A DNA stretch of 64,000 bases from Vitellaria paradoxa (lineage: Eukaryota; Streptophyta; Magnoliopsida; Ericales; Sapotaceae), in assembly GCA_019916065.1 (NCBI GenBank), contig CM034237.1, positions 40,778,485-40,842,484 of the forward strand. The letters run 5' to 3'. The translations under genes and the position numbers were made by a program. Of the stretch, positions 22,249 to 33,001 are shown piece by piece (the stretch's first letter is position 1; each line of letters opens with the position of its first letter). The notes below the pieces were generated by a model. That model did no database searches. It had not been told where the DNA came from and was given only the letters and a program-made list of their open reading frames with translations.

Positions 22249-23064
22249 TTTAGTAATGGGAAATGGAAGCTTTGTAAAGGTTCCTTGATTGTGGCTAAAG
22301 GAACTAAATGCTCCACTCTTTATTTGACGCAAGCAAAGCTAAGCAAAGGCGAGGTCTATGCAGTTGACAAAGAGATCTTCACAGAGCTATGGCACAAACA
22401 GCTCGGTCACATGAGCGAGAAAGAAATGCAAGTTATAGCCAGGAAAGCATTCCTTCCTGAGGTAAAAGGTACATGTTTAAAAGCTTGTATTCATTGCTTA
22501 GTAGGTAAACAAAATAGATTGCCTTTCAAAAGAATTCCTGCATCTAGAAAATCTAGTATTTTAGAGTTGATATACTCTGATGTTTGTGGTCCAATGAAAG
22601 TTAGTACACTTGGTGGTGCATGTTACTTCGTTACTTTCATTGATGATTATTCTAGAAAAGTTTGGGCTTATTCTTTGAAAACTAAAGATTGTGTGTTAGA
22701 AGCATTTAAGCTTTTTCAGGCCAATGTTGAAAGGCAAACAGGAACAACTTTGAAATGTATCCGAACAAACAATGGTGGTGAATACAGAGGTCCATTTGAG
22801 AACTACTGCAAAGAAACTGGCATCAAGCATGAAAGAACCGTTCCTAAAACACCTCGGCAAAATGGCGTGGCTGAAAGAATGAATAAAATAATTGTGGAAA
22901 GAATCAAGTATATGCTCTCTCATGCAAAACTGCCTAAACCTTTTTGGGGTGAGGCAATGAGGACAGCAGTTGATCTAATCAATCTTTCTCCTTCAGCTTC
23001 ACTTAATGGTGATGTGCCAGACAAATTTTGGGTGCAGGGCATTTGTTCATATTCTAAAAGATGA
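22249..23064 (+). pseudogene. Copia-2 integrase
   Basis: The frame continues from gag after the TAA. It shows the pre-integrase WHKQLGHMSEKEM and the HHCC finger end (CLKACIHCLVGKQ). The DDE core follows: YSDVCGPM keeps the first Asp, RQNGVAERMNK keeps the Glu, but the second Asp in the usual RSDNGGEY is replaced by Asn (RTNNGGEY, codon 22768-22770). That change alone should abolish strand transfer. The frame ends at 23064 after a deletion of roughly 20 codons and a frameshift following PDKFW. Confidence 0.88.
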
Positions 23065-23953
23065 GAGGTCTAAGCTTGATGGCAAAACAAAGCAGTGCAT
23101 TTTTCTTGGGTATGGACGAGAGGAGTTTGGGTATAGACTATGGGATCCGATTGACAAAAGGATTATTCGAAGCATAGATGTAATTTTCTTTGAAGACCAA
23201 ACCATTGAAGATATTGAAAAAGTTAAGAAGCCAGCAACATCACTTGAGTATCCGATAAATCTGGATCCAGTTCCTTCACCTATGGTGCATGATGATTACG
23301 GAGGAAATGGACAGCATGATGGAGATGGTATTGTTGATGATACTCTTGCTGTAGATGATGTTGGACAGGAAGAGCAAGTACAACAAGCTCCTCCTGACCC
23401 TTTGATAGAACCACAATTGAGAAGGTCCACTAGAGAGCACCAATCTTCAAGAAGGTATTCTCCAGATGAATATGTGATGCCTATAAATGGAGGAGAACCC
23501 GAATGCTACAAGGAAGCTATTACTCGTAAGCAAAAAAGAGAGTGGTTGAAAGCCATGCAAGAAGAAATGAAGTCCATACATGAGAACCACATTTATGACT
23601 TGGTGAAATTGCCTAAGGGAAAGAGCGCTCCCAAGAACAAGTGGGTCTATAAATTGACGATAGAAGAGGAAAAATCACAGCCTAGATATAAAGTAAGATT
23701 GGTTGTGAAGGGTTTTGGCCAGAAAAAGGGAATTGACTTTGAAGAAATTTTCTCACCAGTGGTGAAGATGTCATCTATACAAGTAGTTCTTGGTTTGGCC
23801 GCTAACTTGAATCTTGAGATTGAGCAACTTGATGTGAAAACGGCTTTCCTCCACAGCAACTTAGAGGAAAAAATTTACATGGAGCAACCTGAGGGATTCC
23901 AAGTAAAAGGTAAAGAGAACTTGGTTTGCAAATTAAAGAAGAGCCTATATGGG
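23040..23953 (+). pseudogene. Copia-2 integrase tail and first half of reverse transcriptase
   Basis: In a shifted frame the polyprotein resumes at GCRAFVHILKDERSKLD and runs through QCIFLGYGREEFGYRLWDP, an acidic linker, and RT blocks YKVRLVVKGFGQKKGIDFEE, FSPVVKMSSIQVVLGLA and EQLDVKTAFLHSNLEEKIYM. It is cut at KKSLYG (23953), where the solo LTR is inserted. The RT continues at 25709 exactly in phase. Confidence 0.9.
23949..23953 (+). other. Left target-site duplication of the solo LTR
   Basis: ATGGG here and at 25704-25708. With one copy removed, the RT codons read straight through SLYGLKQ. Confidence 0.92.
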
Positions 23954-24412
23954 TGATTGCACTTAAAAAGTGCTATTACAAACTCCACTTTTGTATAGCT
24001 ATTAATGCATTTAAGTAGTTTATTTTGAAGTTTTATCATTATTTTATTACTTATAGTAATTATTTTCTTAATTGCAGGGAAAAGGGCAAAATAAGTGAGA
24101 TTAGCAGCGATGAAAGTGGCTGACGAGGAGAGAAAAATGGTTCGAAGTTCAAGATGGTTGAAGTGGTGTGCAACTGAAGTTCTAGCTTGACACCTTGTCA
24201 GTATTTTGACCATATCTTTTCACTCACAACTCAGATTGATCTGATTTTTTTTGGGTTGGAAAGAACACTCAAAGGGCTACAACTTTCGTGTTTTAGCCGA
24301 AGCCAGAATCCATCATCTTCAAGGTCAAAATCACATTAAAAATTGAGGACAGAAAGCTGTCAGAAGCAGCGAATGAGAAGCAAAACTTGAAGAGCAAAGT
24401 TTCTGTGGTCCG

Positions 24413-24451
24413 GACCCCATGCCAAATGGTCCGGACCACAGTGTGTTATGC
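24413..24451. repeat. Perfect hairpin inside the solo LTR
   Basis: Arms CTGTGGTCCGGACC (24413-24426) and GGTCCGGACCACAG (24438-24451) are exact inverted repeats around an 11-base loop, and each arm contains the palindrome GGTCCGGACC. Confidence 0.85.
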
Positions 24452-24975
24452 GTGCGTGGCTTAATTCCATCTTTCAGGGTTTTCCTTGTAACTTCTTTAT
24501 AACCCATGCCACATGGCCGACCCTAGGAGAGCCCTAGTTTAGTTTTACATACTTTAGAGAGCCTTAGTCTAGTTTTTCATTCTTTTTTAGAGTTTTAGAT
24601 AGTTTTGAGAATTTTTTTATTGTTTGTGTAATGCTTTTACGGATTTACGAAGCCTTCATAGTTTTCATTATAGCCATAATCATTCAATACTTTGTTTCAG
24701 AGTTGATTTCAAAGTACGTTTACTTTCATTCTTCATTTTAATAATATTGTTTCTTCATCTTATTCTTTAGATCCGTTAAATATGTGTTCGATGATTGATT
24801 TTATTTCATTTAAAGTTATGTTAGCGTAAAACCCTAGTTCTTGATTCAACGAATCAAGAAAGGGTAGGTTACTCTGATCTATGGGATGTGCGTAAGACCC
24901 TTCACATGGTTTTCGAAAACTCATGCGTAGGGGTCTACAATGTTTAAACCTAATTCAGTATCTTTCAAAAACTTT

Positions 24976-25330
24976 CGAAAACGAAAACCTTTGACTATAT
25001 TCTCCGTAATCACTGGTAAAGGTTTTTGATTAAATTTTTCTTAATAATTTTGAAGAACTGAAAATTCAGATTTTGAATCCAAATTTGAATTGGTTTACTT
25101 CAGAAACATTCGAAAACGAAAACCTTTGACTATATTCTCTGTAATCACTGGTAAAGGTTTTCGATTAAAACTTTCTTAATAATTTTGGATAGACTAGAAA
25201 AATTGGATTTGAATCCGAGTTCGAATAGGATTATTTGAGAACTCTTCGAAAACAGAAGTTTTTGACTATATTCTCTGTAATCACTGGTGAAAACTTTTGA
25301 TTAAAACTTTCTCAATAATTTTTAAACAAA
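24976..25330. repeat. Three tandem units of about 135 bases in the solo LTR
   Basis: CGAAAACGAAAACC (or a close variant) at 24976, 25111 and 25247 is followed each time by TTTGACTATATTCTCxGTAA, TCACTGGT and a TTAATAATTTT block. The third copy is the most diverged. Confidence 0.8.
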
Positions 25331-25708
25331 TCCTAACTTAGGTTTTAACGCAAGTATTACAACACATCCCATAGTGAAGGCATAAGCTACCCGGAATTGA
25401 AAGTTGAATCAAGAATTGCAAATTATCTTGAACGCGTAGTGTTATTGCTTTCGTTTTAGTTTAATTTTATTGTTGCTATTTATTTTATTTATTTAGCAGT
25501 TAGTAATTAACACTTTTCAAAACCCAACATAAATTTTCTTTTCCTATTTTTAAAACAAAACCAGTAGGTAGAAGAACTTTGAAAATCTTAGTGTTCAATC
25601 TCATAGTTCCTTGTGAATTTGACCTCGGAATCACCGAGTTAAAACTACACTGCACACCCTTGCATTTGGGGGTTAGTTTAGACGTACTATTCATTAGTGG
25701 TCAATGGG

Positions 25709-26812
25709 CTAAAGCAAGCACCACGCCAATGGTATAAGAAGTTCGATTCCTTTATGGTTGATCATGGGTACAAAAGGACCACTTTAGACCATTGTGTGTT
25801 TATGAAGAAATTCTCTGACGATGACTTCATCCTTTTGTTGCTTTATGTGGATGATATGTTGATCATTAGGCATGATGCAAGCAAAATTGAGAAATTGAAA
25901 ATAGAGCTTGGTAAATCCTTTGCTATGAAGGATTTGGGTCATGTGAAGCAAATTCTTGGCATAAAGATCACTCGTGATAGGAAGAATGGCAAGCTTTGGC
26001 TATCACAAGAAAAGTACATTAAAAAGGTGCTAGAAAGGTTTAACATGAGTAAAGCTAAACCAGTTAGCACTCCACTTGCTAATCACTTCAAACTTAGCTC
26101 GAAGCAATGCCCGGCAAGTAAGAAAGAAAAAGATGAAATGAAGAGTGTTCCTTATGCATTTGCAGTTGGCTCCCTAATGTATGCAATGGTGTGTACGAGG
26201 CCAGACATAGCATATGCAGCTGGCATTGTGAGTAGATTTCTTTCTAATCCAGGAAAAGATCATTGGGCTGCAATCAAATGGATTTTCAGGTATCTTAGAG
26301 GCATTTCTAGACATCGTTTATGTTTTGGAAATGGTAAAGTTGTGGTGGAAGGATTTATTGATGCAGACATGGCAGGAGACATTGATTCTAGAAAATCCAC
26401 TTCGGAGTACTTGATGACTTTTTTAGGGGGAGCTATATCTTGGCAGTCTAAGCTCCAGAAATGTGTTGCTTTATCAACCACCGAGGTCGAGTACATTGCA
26501 GTGGTGGAGGGATGCAAGGGGCTGTTGTGGTTGAAACAGCTTCTTCAAGAATTGGGCATAGAACAAAAGAGGTATGCTATCTTTTGTGGCAATCAAAGTG
26601 CTTTTCATTTGAGTAAAAACCCAACTTTTCATTCATGATCAAAACACATTGATGTGAGATATCATTAGATTCGTGATGCGTTGGAAGAAAATGTGCTATG
26701 ACTTGAGAAAATCCATACCGATGAGAATGGTTCGGATATGATGACCAAAACTTGGCCTAAAGTGAAGCATGTTTTTTGTAGAGCCAAAGCCGGCTTGGTT
26801 GAGCCCCCCACA
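25709..26812 (+). pseudogene. Copia-2 reverse transcriptase end and RNase H
   Basis: The frame resumes with LKQAPRQWYKKFDSFM. It contains the RT active site YVDDM, the thumb/connection text (FAMKDLGHVKQILGIKI), SLMYAMVCTRPDIAYA, and RNase H blocks GFIDADMAGD and STTEVEYIA. After NPTFHS there are a TGA at 26636-26638 (expected Arg in HxRSKHID-type text), a TAG at 26666-26668 (expected Trp) and a TGA at 26699-26701 (expected Arg), all explicable as C-to-T changes on one strand or the other. Homology ends shortly before the purine tract. Confidence 0.9.
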
Positions 26813-26819
26813 TAAGCAT

Positions 26820-26830
26820 GGAGGGGGAGA
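26820..26830 (+). other. Copia-2 polypurine tract
   Basis: GGAGGGGGAGA, two bases before the 3' LTR, is the expected primer for plus-strand DNA synthesis. Confidence 0.85.
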
Positions 26831-26832
26831 AT

Positions 26833-26961
26833 TGTTGGGTCCATCCTTATGTGGTGGATCCAAATCTAGCTTCCAAGGGAAGTTAAGGGTGTTTTTGTCA
26901 ACAAAGGAGAAAGGGCAAAAAGGACCTTTTGGAGCTTATGTTATGCTGCTACAACTGCTGA

Positions 26962-26992
<31 letters not shown>

Positions 26993-27502
26993 CGGCGTGT
27001 GCGTGTGTGCGTTTTGCCGGAGCATGAAAAGCAAAAAGTGGGTTTTGTCTCTTCTCTTTGAAGCCAAGATCGGGTGTCTATTTCTTCTCCGATTTGGATG
27101 AAATTTCATCATGTTGTTCTCCTTAGCTAGCTTTATGTTTTGATGGGTGTGGATCTTTCACAGCTCACTCAGATTGGAAGTTTGGGATATCCACTTTGGT
27201 GAGACCTAAACTTGTTTTTTTTTGTTGACTTGTTGAAATCCACCTTTCTCAGGTGACGTTTGAATGTCTCTAGTTCTATCTAGAGTAGACTTGTTGTAAA
27301 CCCATTATTATTATTATAGTGGAAGTTAATTTGCTCTTTTGATCCATGGATGTAGGCATATTGCCGAACCACGTAAATTTCGGTGTTCATTGTTTTATTT
27401 TGTTTTGCATCCTTAATTACTTGTGTACTGTTTGTTGTGGTTGTATAATTAGCCTATTCTCTGTTTGCACAAGAAGGGAAATTTTACTAGTTTTTCCCAA
27501 CA
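26833..27502 (+). repeat. Copia-2 3' LTR
   Basis: Length 670, from TGTTGGG to CCCAACA. It matches the 5' LTR over its whole length, except for a run of about 27 A (26966-26992) replacing the TA run of the other copy. Confidence 0.93.
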
Positions 27503-28422
27503 GTTTCTGGTCTCCGATCTCACCACGTCGGAAGAAGGCTCTGTGTTCAATTCCCAGTGACAATTTCCCAATCTTATTGATCTCCATATTGGTCATATTA
27601 CCAAAACTACACAGCGCAATGATCTCATCCAAAACCCCAGATGCCTCTTCCTGTGGAGAAAACGGGCAACCCAAAAACTCAGCTAATCTCCTCAAATGAA
27701 AGGAGGGTTGTTCCTTTATCTCCTCATACTTCAAGAAAAATATCCTCCGAGGTTTCTCCAAACTTTCCTTCCAATAACCGAACACATGATCCCAAAAGGG
27801 CCCGTAGGGGCTCGCTCCCCTGCAAAACATGCCAAAGTCCTCTTCAAGTGAAAGGGTTCCGATGTTTGGAGGTCTCACCTTGTTTGCGAAGTGCCAAAGA
27901 GAAACAAAAATGTCCTTGGGGTTCCTGCACGAATAAACTATCTTGCAAGATGAACTTTTGACAGATTCCGGTGAGCGTAAGTAGGGTAGATGCGACGCAA
28001 AAAGTCTCGCAGAGGTAAAATGATGAGTGTAAGAAGAAACCCCTGTATCATCAGGATGGAGCGGAATCTCTAAGAAGGGCACAAGATCATGAGGATTGTT
28101 TGAAAGTAATGGGTGTTGGTTGGTGAAGTCAGGAAAAGTTTTTCGGTTCACAAATGTAAACAGGAGGCCTTTGAGCCATGTGGTGCCTGATTTGGGAGTG
28201 GTAACGAGAATGGTATTGGTATTTTGAGGGTGGAAATGCTGGTGGGATGTAAGTAATCCTTGCAAGTACCTTTTCTCTGGGAAGGGAAATCAATAATTCC
28301 CGGCATTCTTCCGACATCACATCACCTTCTGAGTAATAGATGAGAGGTGAAGACGGGGGTTTGGAGGTTGGCACGGAGTTTGAGGGACTTTTTGGATTCT
28401 TAATTTCCCCTCTCGCATCCAA
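27503..28422 (-). pseudogene. SOT3, main piece
   Basis: Sulfotransferase on the minus strand. It keeps the PAPS loop PKSGTTWLKGL, FASHLPY with the likely catalytic His, RNPKDIFVSLWHF, and FHLRRLAEFLGCPFSP to GIEHRAFFRRGEIGD. It has three lesions. About 53 bases are missing near 28266-28272 relative to SOT5, shifting frame between LPREK and QGLL. The conserved Trp of GDWKN reads Gln (GDQK). The last 29 codons are cut off by Copia-2. The N-terminal frame (NPKSPSNSVPTSK...) opens without an in-frame ATG near 28422; an ATG at 28418 is out of phase. At the Copia edge the open frame runs on into LTR sequence, giving an unrelated tail. Confidence 0.88.
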
Positions 28423-30244
28423 CCTTTATGGATCAATGGTACGTGCATGCCCGCACATGCATCTATATATATATACACTAGTAAGATCTTGTGCCTACGA
28501 CACTATGAACAAAATTAGTATTATGTTTCTTATATAATTGAAACTTTGGACAAAAAGTTCAAATAAAAAAATTATAATAATTTATGGGTTTAAATTTTTT
28601 TTCTCAAAATTTTAGGTCCTAACAACTTCTACATTTATTTTTGTCTCTCTCTCTCATTAATTTTTGATGAGCATCGTAAAAGAAAATATAAATTATGATA
28701 TTTTAATTTGGAAGGTTGAAATTTAAGTTGACAGTTTTGATTTACACCAAACTGTTTTTTGACATATAGGTAGTGGGGTCTAATAAAATAAGAATTCAGC
28801 GAGAGATTAAAAATATAAAAACGATCTTAATCGTTGAATGAAAGAAAAAAATAATTCTTAACCACTTGATCTTAGTTTGTGAGAGGGATATTTTCAAAAA
28901 AAGTCCTGTTTCATGATTCTTGTTTTTTGTGAATTATTTTAAAACTCTAAATTTTATAAATTTTTTATAAATTATTGTTAATTTTTATTAATTTCTTATA
29001 AATTTTTTTTTACTAAAATTATTTGAACGGGTCATTCAATTATATTCAAATAGGTCTTGTTAGTTTAAAAGTTTGACACAGTATAAAAAATCTATTCGAA
29101 CGAATCATTCAACTACGTTCAAATGAGTTCTCTAAAAAATTTTAAGTTTGTCCTCCAAACATCAAAAAGTTATTGACGTGTTACAGTTTTACAATTAGTT
29201 TTACGGTTTTAAACACCCTATTAATTTGAAAAAAATTACTTTTTTTTTTGTTTGAGAAGAAAAAATTAATTTTTATAGTTTTTCATAATCTAAAAAAATT
29301 AAAATAATTTTTAAAAATTTATTATAAAATTATTATAAATTTAATAATTTAAAAAAATAATGAAGGCTAAGGGAGAGGGAGGGAGGGTGGGTGGGAGAGA
29401 GCGAGCGAGCTACAGAGAAGATTGGAGAGAGAGAGCGCTACAGTGAAAGATTGGACGTGCAGAAAGAGCATTAATGGTGTCTTTCGAAGAAAAAGCAACT
29501 CTGATTATATGTATGAGCGGGAGTTTGCGAAGTAAGTTTTGCTAGTAAAAAGATTTCAACCATTCAATCTTAATTTTTGTGTATGAAATTCAATCTCGAC
29601 CGTTGATTATAGTTTGTGGGATAAATAAATTCAATCTAGACCGTTGATTATAGTTTGTGAGATAAATCAATTCAATCTCGACCGTTCATTATATAAAATT
29701 TATTGTGTTTTATTATATAGATGTAAGACTATCAAAGTAGAGAGAGAAAGAAGTAATCCTGGTTATTGAACGAATCCAACAGTTAAATTTTAAACTTCCT
29801 TATCTATATAAATGACACCAAGAGAATAAAAGTGTGTGCATTTAAAATTTAAGTTTTAAGCGCATTAAAATTAAAATTTTAACTTAAATGTTTATCTGTA
29901 TGCATTGTGTTAGAATAAAAAGTTTATAAATAAAAATAATTAATTTTTTATTTGGTTAAGTTAAAAGATAAAATAAATTAAAAAATATTTTTAATATAAT
30001 TAAGTAATTTTTGATAACTTTTAGGTGTATGGTAAAACAAATAAAAATAATTAATTTTTAATGTGCTTCTTAAAAACATAATTAAATTTTATTTTAATTT
30101 TTAGCGTATTATCTTATACCAAACTAAAATTAAGTGTTTTTGTTAAAAAAGTTTATTTATAAAGGATAATCTATCTCTCTCTATATATTCATACACAACA
30201 TTTTAGTAGGATTTGAGGGCATCCAATACAACGTTGCATCGACT
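28423..30244. other. Upstream region of SOT3
   Basis: The segment 28500-28900 is a copy of the spacer 16905-17400, so it is an upstream flank shared by SOT genes. A TATA-like CTATATATATATAC lies at about 28463-28477. Then come AT-rich DNA, a GA/GGGA-rich tract at about 29365-29440, a 41-base tandem repeat at 29588-29695, and more AT-rich DNA. No gene is seen. Confidence 0.55.
29588..29695. repeat. Tandem repeat, 41-base unit, nearly three copies
   Basis: ATTCAATCTxGACCGTTGAT starts at 29588, 29629 and 29670, each of the first two followed by TATAGTTTGTGxGATAAAT. Confidence 0.85.
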
Positions 30245-31251
30245 CATTAACTGGTGCAATTTTCAGCCTTCGGATCATTTTGAAAGCGAATCAGACGGAT
30301 GACAGCCACAAAAAAAAAAAAAAAAAAGCTGCGAGATTCAAAAAAAAAAAACTAATTGCATTTTAAAAAACAAAAATTCTAAGAGTACTTCTAGTATAAG
30401 TGTCTATTTGAAAAGAATGAGTTTCTAGATTCCTGTTTGGTAATGTTTTCATTTTATATTTTTATGTTTATGTTTTCAAAATTTTTTAAATTGGTAACAA
30501 AAATATCTTAAAAATATCTTTATTAAATATTTTTATATTTTTTTGTTTAAAAAAATAAAAACTTAAACAAAAACAATTACAAAAAAATATATTTTCAATC
30601 TATTTTCTTATGTTTATGTTACAAATACTTTGTCAATTTTTACACTGTTTATTTTTTTACATCATATTAAAATGAAGTATTTTACTTAAATGTTTTATTA
30701 AACTAAAATTATTTTTAATAAATAGTATAATTAATTTAATTATCTAAATTAATATGTAATATATTTTATTAATTTTTTAATAAATAATGTAATTAAATTT
30801 AATTAATATTAATAGTAACAGAAACACATTTATTAAATTTGTTTATATTTTTTGTTTAAAAAAATAAAAACTTAAAAAAATGTAAACAAAAAAAGTGTTT
30901 CCAGTCTATTTACGGCTTTGTTCTTTTTTGTTACATCATATTAAAATAAACTATTTTGTTTAAATATTTTATTAAATTAAAATTATTTTAATAAATAATA
31001 TAATTAATTTAATCTAATTATTTATTGAACATAAAAATAGAAAATGAAAACGTGCCAAACGGAGGTTTAATTAGAAACTCATTCTTTTCAAATCGATACT
31101 TATATTAGAAGTACTTTTAGAATTTTTTTTTAATATGCAATTAGTTTTTTTTTTTTTTTAATCTCACAGGTTTTTTTTTTAATTTTTTTGGTTGTCATCT
31201 ATTTGATTCACTTTCAAAATGATCCAAGGGTTAAAGATTGCACGGGTTAAT
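30245..31251. mobile_element. Non-autonomous DNA element with about 200-base inverted ends
   Basis: The reverse complement of 31055-31251 matches 30245-30440 closely from end to end. Shared words, in order, are GGATCATTTTGAAAG, GATGACA, an A-rich tract, ACTAATTGCAT, AGTACTTCTA, GAAAAGAATGAGTTTCTA and GTTTGG. The middle (about 610 bases) is AT-rich with two direct repeats sharing TTTTTTGTTTAAAAAAATAA and ACATCATATTAAAAT. No transposase is present. Long inverted ends suit a Mutator-like or foldback element. I could not define a target duplication. Confidence 0.72.
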
Positions 31252-31252
31252 A

Positions 31253-31312
31253 AGCAAGAGAGAGAGAGAGAGGGGGGAAGGAGGAGGAGGGGGAGGGAGG
31301 AAGATCGATCCG
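31253..31312. repeat. (AG)n and GGA-rich purine tract
   Basis: An AG dinucleotide run near 31257-31273 is followed by GGGGGGAAGGAGGAGGAGGG-type sequence to about 31308. It abuts the right end of the inverted-repeat element. Confidence 0.85.
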
Positions 31313-32430
31313 CTTTAATGGTCGAGTTTCATTACCATGACGTTTGACCAAATCAACAATTGCCAAATAAATAACCAAACTAAAAGTCAAATCTCAGTCA
31401 TTAATTTATGAATAATAAACCTTAAATTTTTTTTAAGAATAAATCTCAAAAATATCATATTAAAAATTAATCACGAAAAAAAAATTTTTAAGTAAAATTT
31501 AAGTTTGTTATTTACATCTTTAAAAAAATGTTCACAAATAAGAATAAAACATAACAATTAAAAAAAAAGCCTAAAAAATTATTCTAGTTTCTATTCAAAC
31601 TTTTTTTTTTCATTATTTTTTGAATGTTTGGAGTTCCAAAAATTTTGAAATTATTTTAGAATTTAAAAAAAAAAATTGAAAGAGCCAAGGACCCAGGTAG
31701 AAACCTTTCTATTTTGCCACATATTAGAATCTCAGCTATTAAGAAAATTTATTTTTTAAGTACAATTTAAGGTTGTTATTTACATCTTAAAAAAAAATGT
31801 TCACAAATAAGAATAAAACTTAACAATTAAAAAAAAGTCCCAAAAATTACACAGCCCTTCAATTTGTTAAAAGTTGGTTCAGATCTCAACTGTTACCCAT
31901 CCAAAGAGATCTGGTCCACATAAAAGAAATCATGGCCACCAGTAATTATTTTGTTCACACTACAGTACCTCATTCCAAGCCCTTCGCCTTCTTCATTTGC
32001 ACTGCTGCCGGGCCTGTGCGGTAAAACCTCCACAATGACGGTCGTTGATCCAAGAGATTTATCAACAAAAACATATATCCAAGAGATTAACAAAGCCTTC
32101 TATTTCGCCTTCTATTTTCTTTACAGAGAGAGGCTGTGACAGGCTCTCGTGGTCCTCCTTCCTAGAAGAATCCTGCGACAGTGGCGCAATGGGCGTCGGA
32201 GAGGACTAAGAAATCGCTCCGACTAAGATGTTTGCCTCGTTTCTGAATGAGTTTTTCTGCTTCCATGCCCTCTTACTCGTCCAATTCTTTGCAGGAATTG
32301 GGTCTGCGATGACGGCGTAATGGGCGTCGGAGAGGGCTAAGAGATCACTCAAGCTAAGATCTTTGCATCATTTGCTTATGAGTTTTTCGACAATGCCCTT
32401 TTCCTCTTCCCTTCCTTCCCAGGATCTGGT
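31313..32430. other. Spacer with two direct duplications
   Basis: About 31490-31580 and 31756-31850 are direct repeats (TTATTTACATCTT, ATGTTCACAAATAAGAATAA). From about 31930 to 32400 the sequence is richer in GC and looks gene-derived. The minus strand opens for 66 residues at 31893-32093 (SLGSTTVIVEVLPHRPG), which I do not recognise. Around 32172-32265 and 32306-32390 the text AATGGGCGTCGGAGAGG...CTAAGA occurs twice, 131 bases apart. Confidence 0.45.
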
Positions 32431-32696
32431 TGTAAGAAATATGGCCTGATGTCCTAGCCTATATTTAAATTAGCCCATATTAGATTTGTTCTAGGGTTTC
32501 TTATATTTAATAATAGGGGTTTTTGGAGGCCGGTCACTATTTTTGGACTTATAAGGATTTAAGTCATACCCAAAAAACTTGTTTGTAAATAAGTCACACT
32601 TGCAACAAAAAGATAAAAAAGGACATCACGCGTTTTTCACCATATTTCAAAACTTTCAGTTTTATCCGAAAATAGTGCACACTTCACTCATAACTT

Positions 32697-32942
32697 CCGT
32701 GACTTTCCATCTTCTTTACAAAGCAAGCAAAACCGATTTTTGGAAATAAAATCAAAACTATTTGGAAAAAAACCTAATTCCGCGAGTTTCCATCTTTTTT
32801 ACAAAGCAAGCAAAATCGATTTTTGGAAACAAAATCAAAACTGTTTGGGAAAAACCTAATTCCACGACTTTCCATCTTCTTTACAAAGCAAGCAAAACCG
32901 ATTTTTGGAAACAAAATTAAAACTGTTTGAGAAAAACCTAAA
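32697..32942. repeat. Three tandem units of about 82 bases
   Basis: Units start near 32697, 32780 and 32862. Each has a TTTCCATCTTCTTTACAAAG block, AGCAAGCAAAACCGATTTTT, GGAAACAAAATCAAAACT and AAAAACCTAA. Confidence 0.9.
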
Positions 32943-33001
32943 TCGATCATCATTCCTAAGTATATTTATTTTTTCTGATTTTGAAATAATATCGGTATTG
33001 T

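Larger units (their letters stand above)
23954..25703. mobile_element. Solo LTR, probably Ty3/gypsy, nested in Copia-2
   Basis: The 1750-base insert starts TGATTGCACTT and ends GTGGTCA (TG...CA), with a 5-bp target duplication. It has no coding region, primer site or second LTR, so it is best read as a solo LTR left by recombination between two LTRs. The text near its end (CTTGTGAATTTGACCTCGG, ATCACCGAGTT, CACACCCTTGC) resembles the ends of long LTRs of the Tat/Athila gypsy group; that lineage is my inference. It contains a 14-base-arm palindrome and three 135-base tandem units. Confidence 0.82.
20376..27502 (+). mobile_element. Copia-2: complete but decayed Tnt1/Tork-like retrotransposon
   Basis: A Ty1/copia element with both LTRs, primer site, gag-protease-integrase-RT-RNase H in Copia order, purine tract and a 5-bp target duplication. 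It inserted about 29 codons before the end of SOT3, in the opposite orientation to that gene. The polyprotein has an in-frame TAA at 22246, a small deletion with frameshift near 23040, a 1.75-kb solo LTR inside the RT, and three stops in the RNase H tail. The integrase has also lost a catalytic Asp. It cannot move by itself. Protein wording (for example SGASFHVT, WHKQLGHMSEKEM, EQLDVKTAFLH) is closest to the Tnt1/Tork lineage in my judgement. Confidence 0.92.

Noticed and set aside
23954..23966. Same breakpoint motif in two elements as a hotspot
   Set aside because: The solo LTR in Copia-2 and the truncation of Copia-4 both fall at YGLK codons, but one is an insertion and the other a deletion join. 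Two events are too few to claim a hotspot.
27417..27502. C-terminal tail of the SOT3 open frame
   Set aside because: It is translated from the Copia-2 LTR in reverse; real SOT codons stop at 27503 and continue at 20375.
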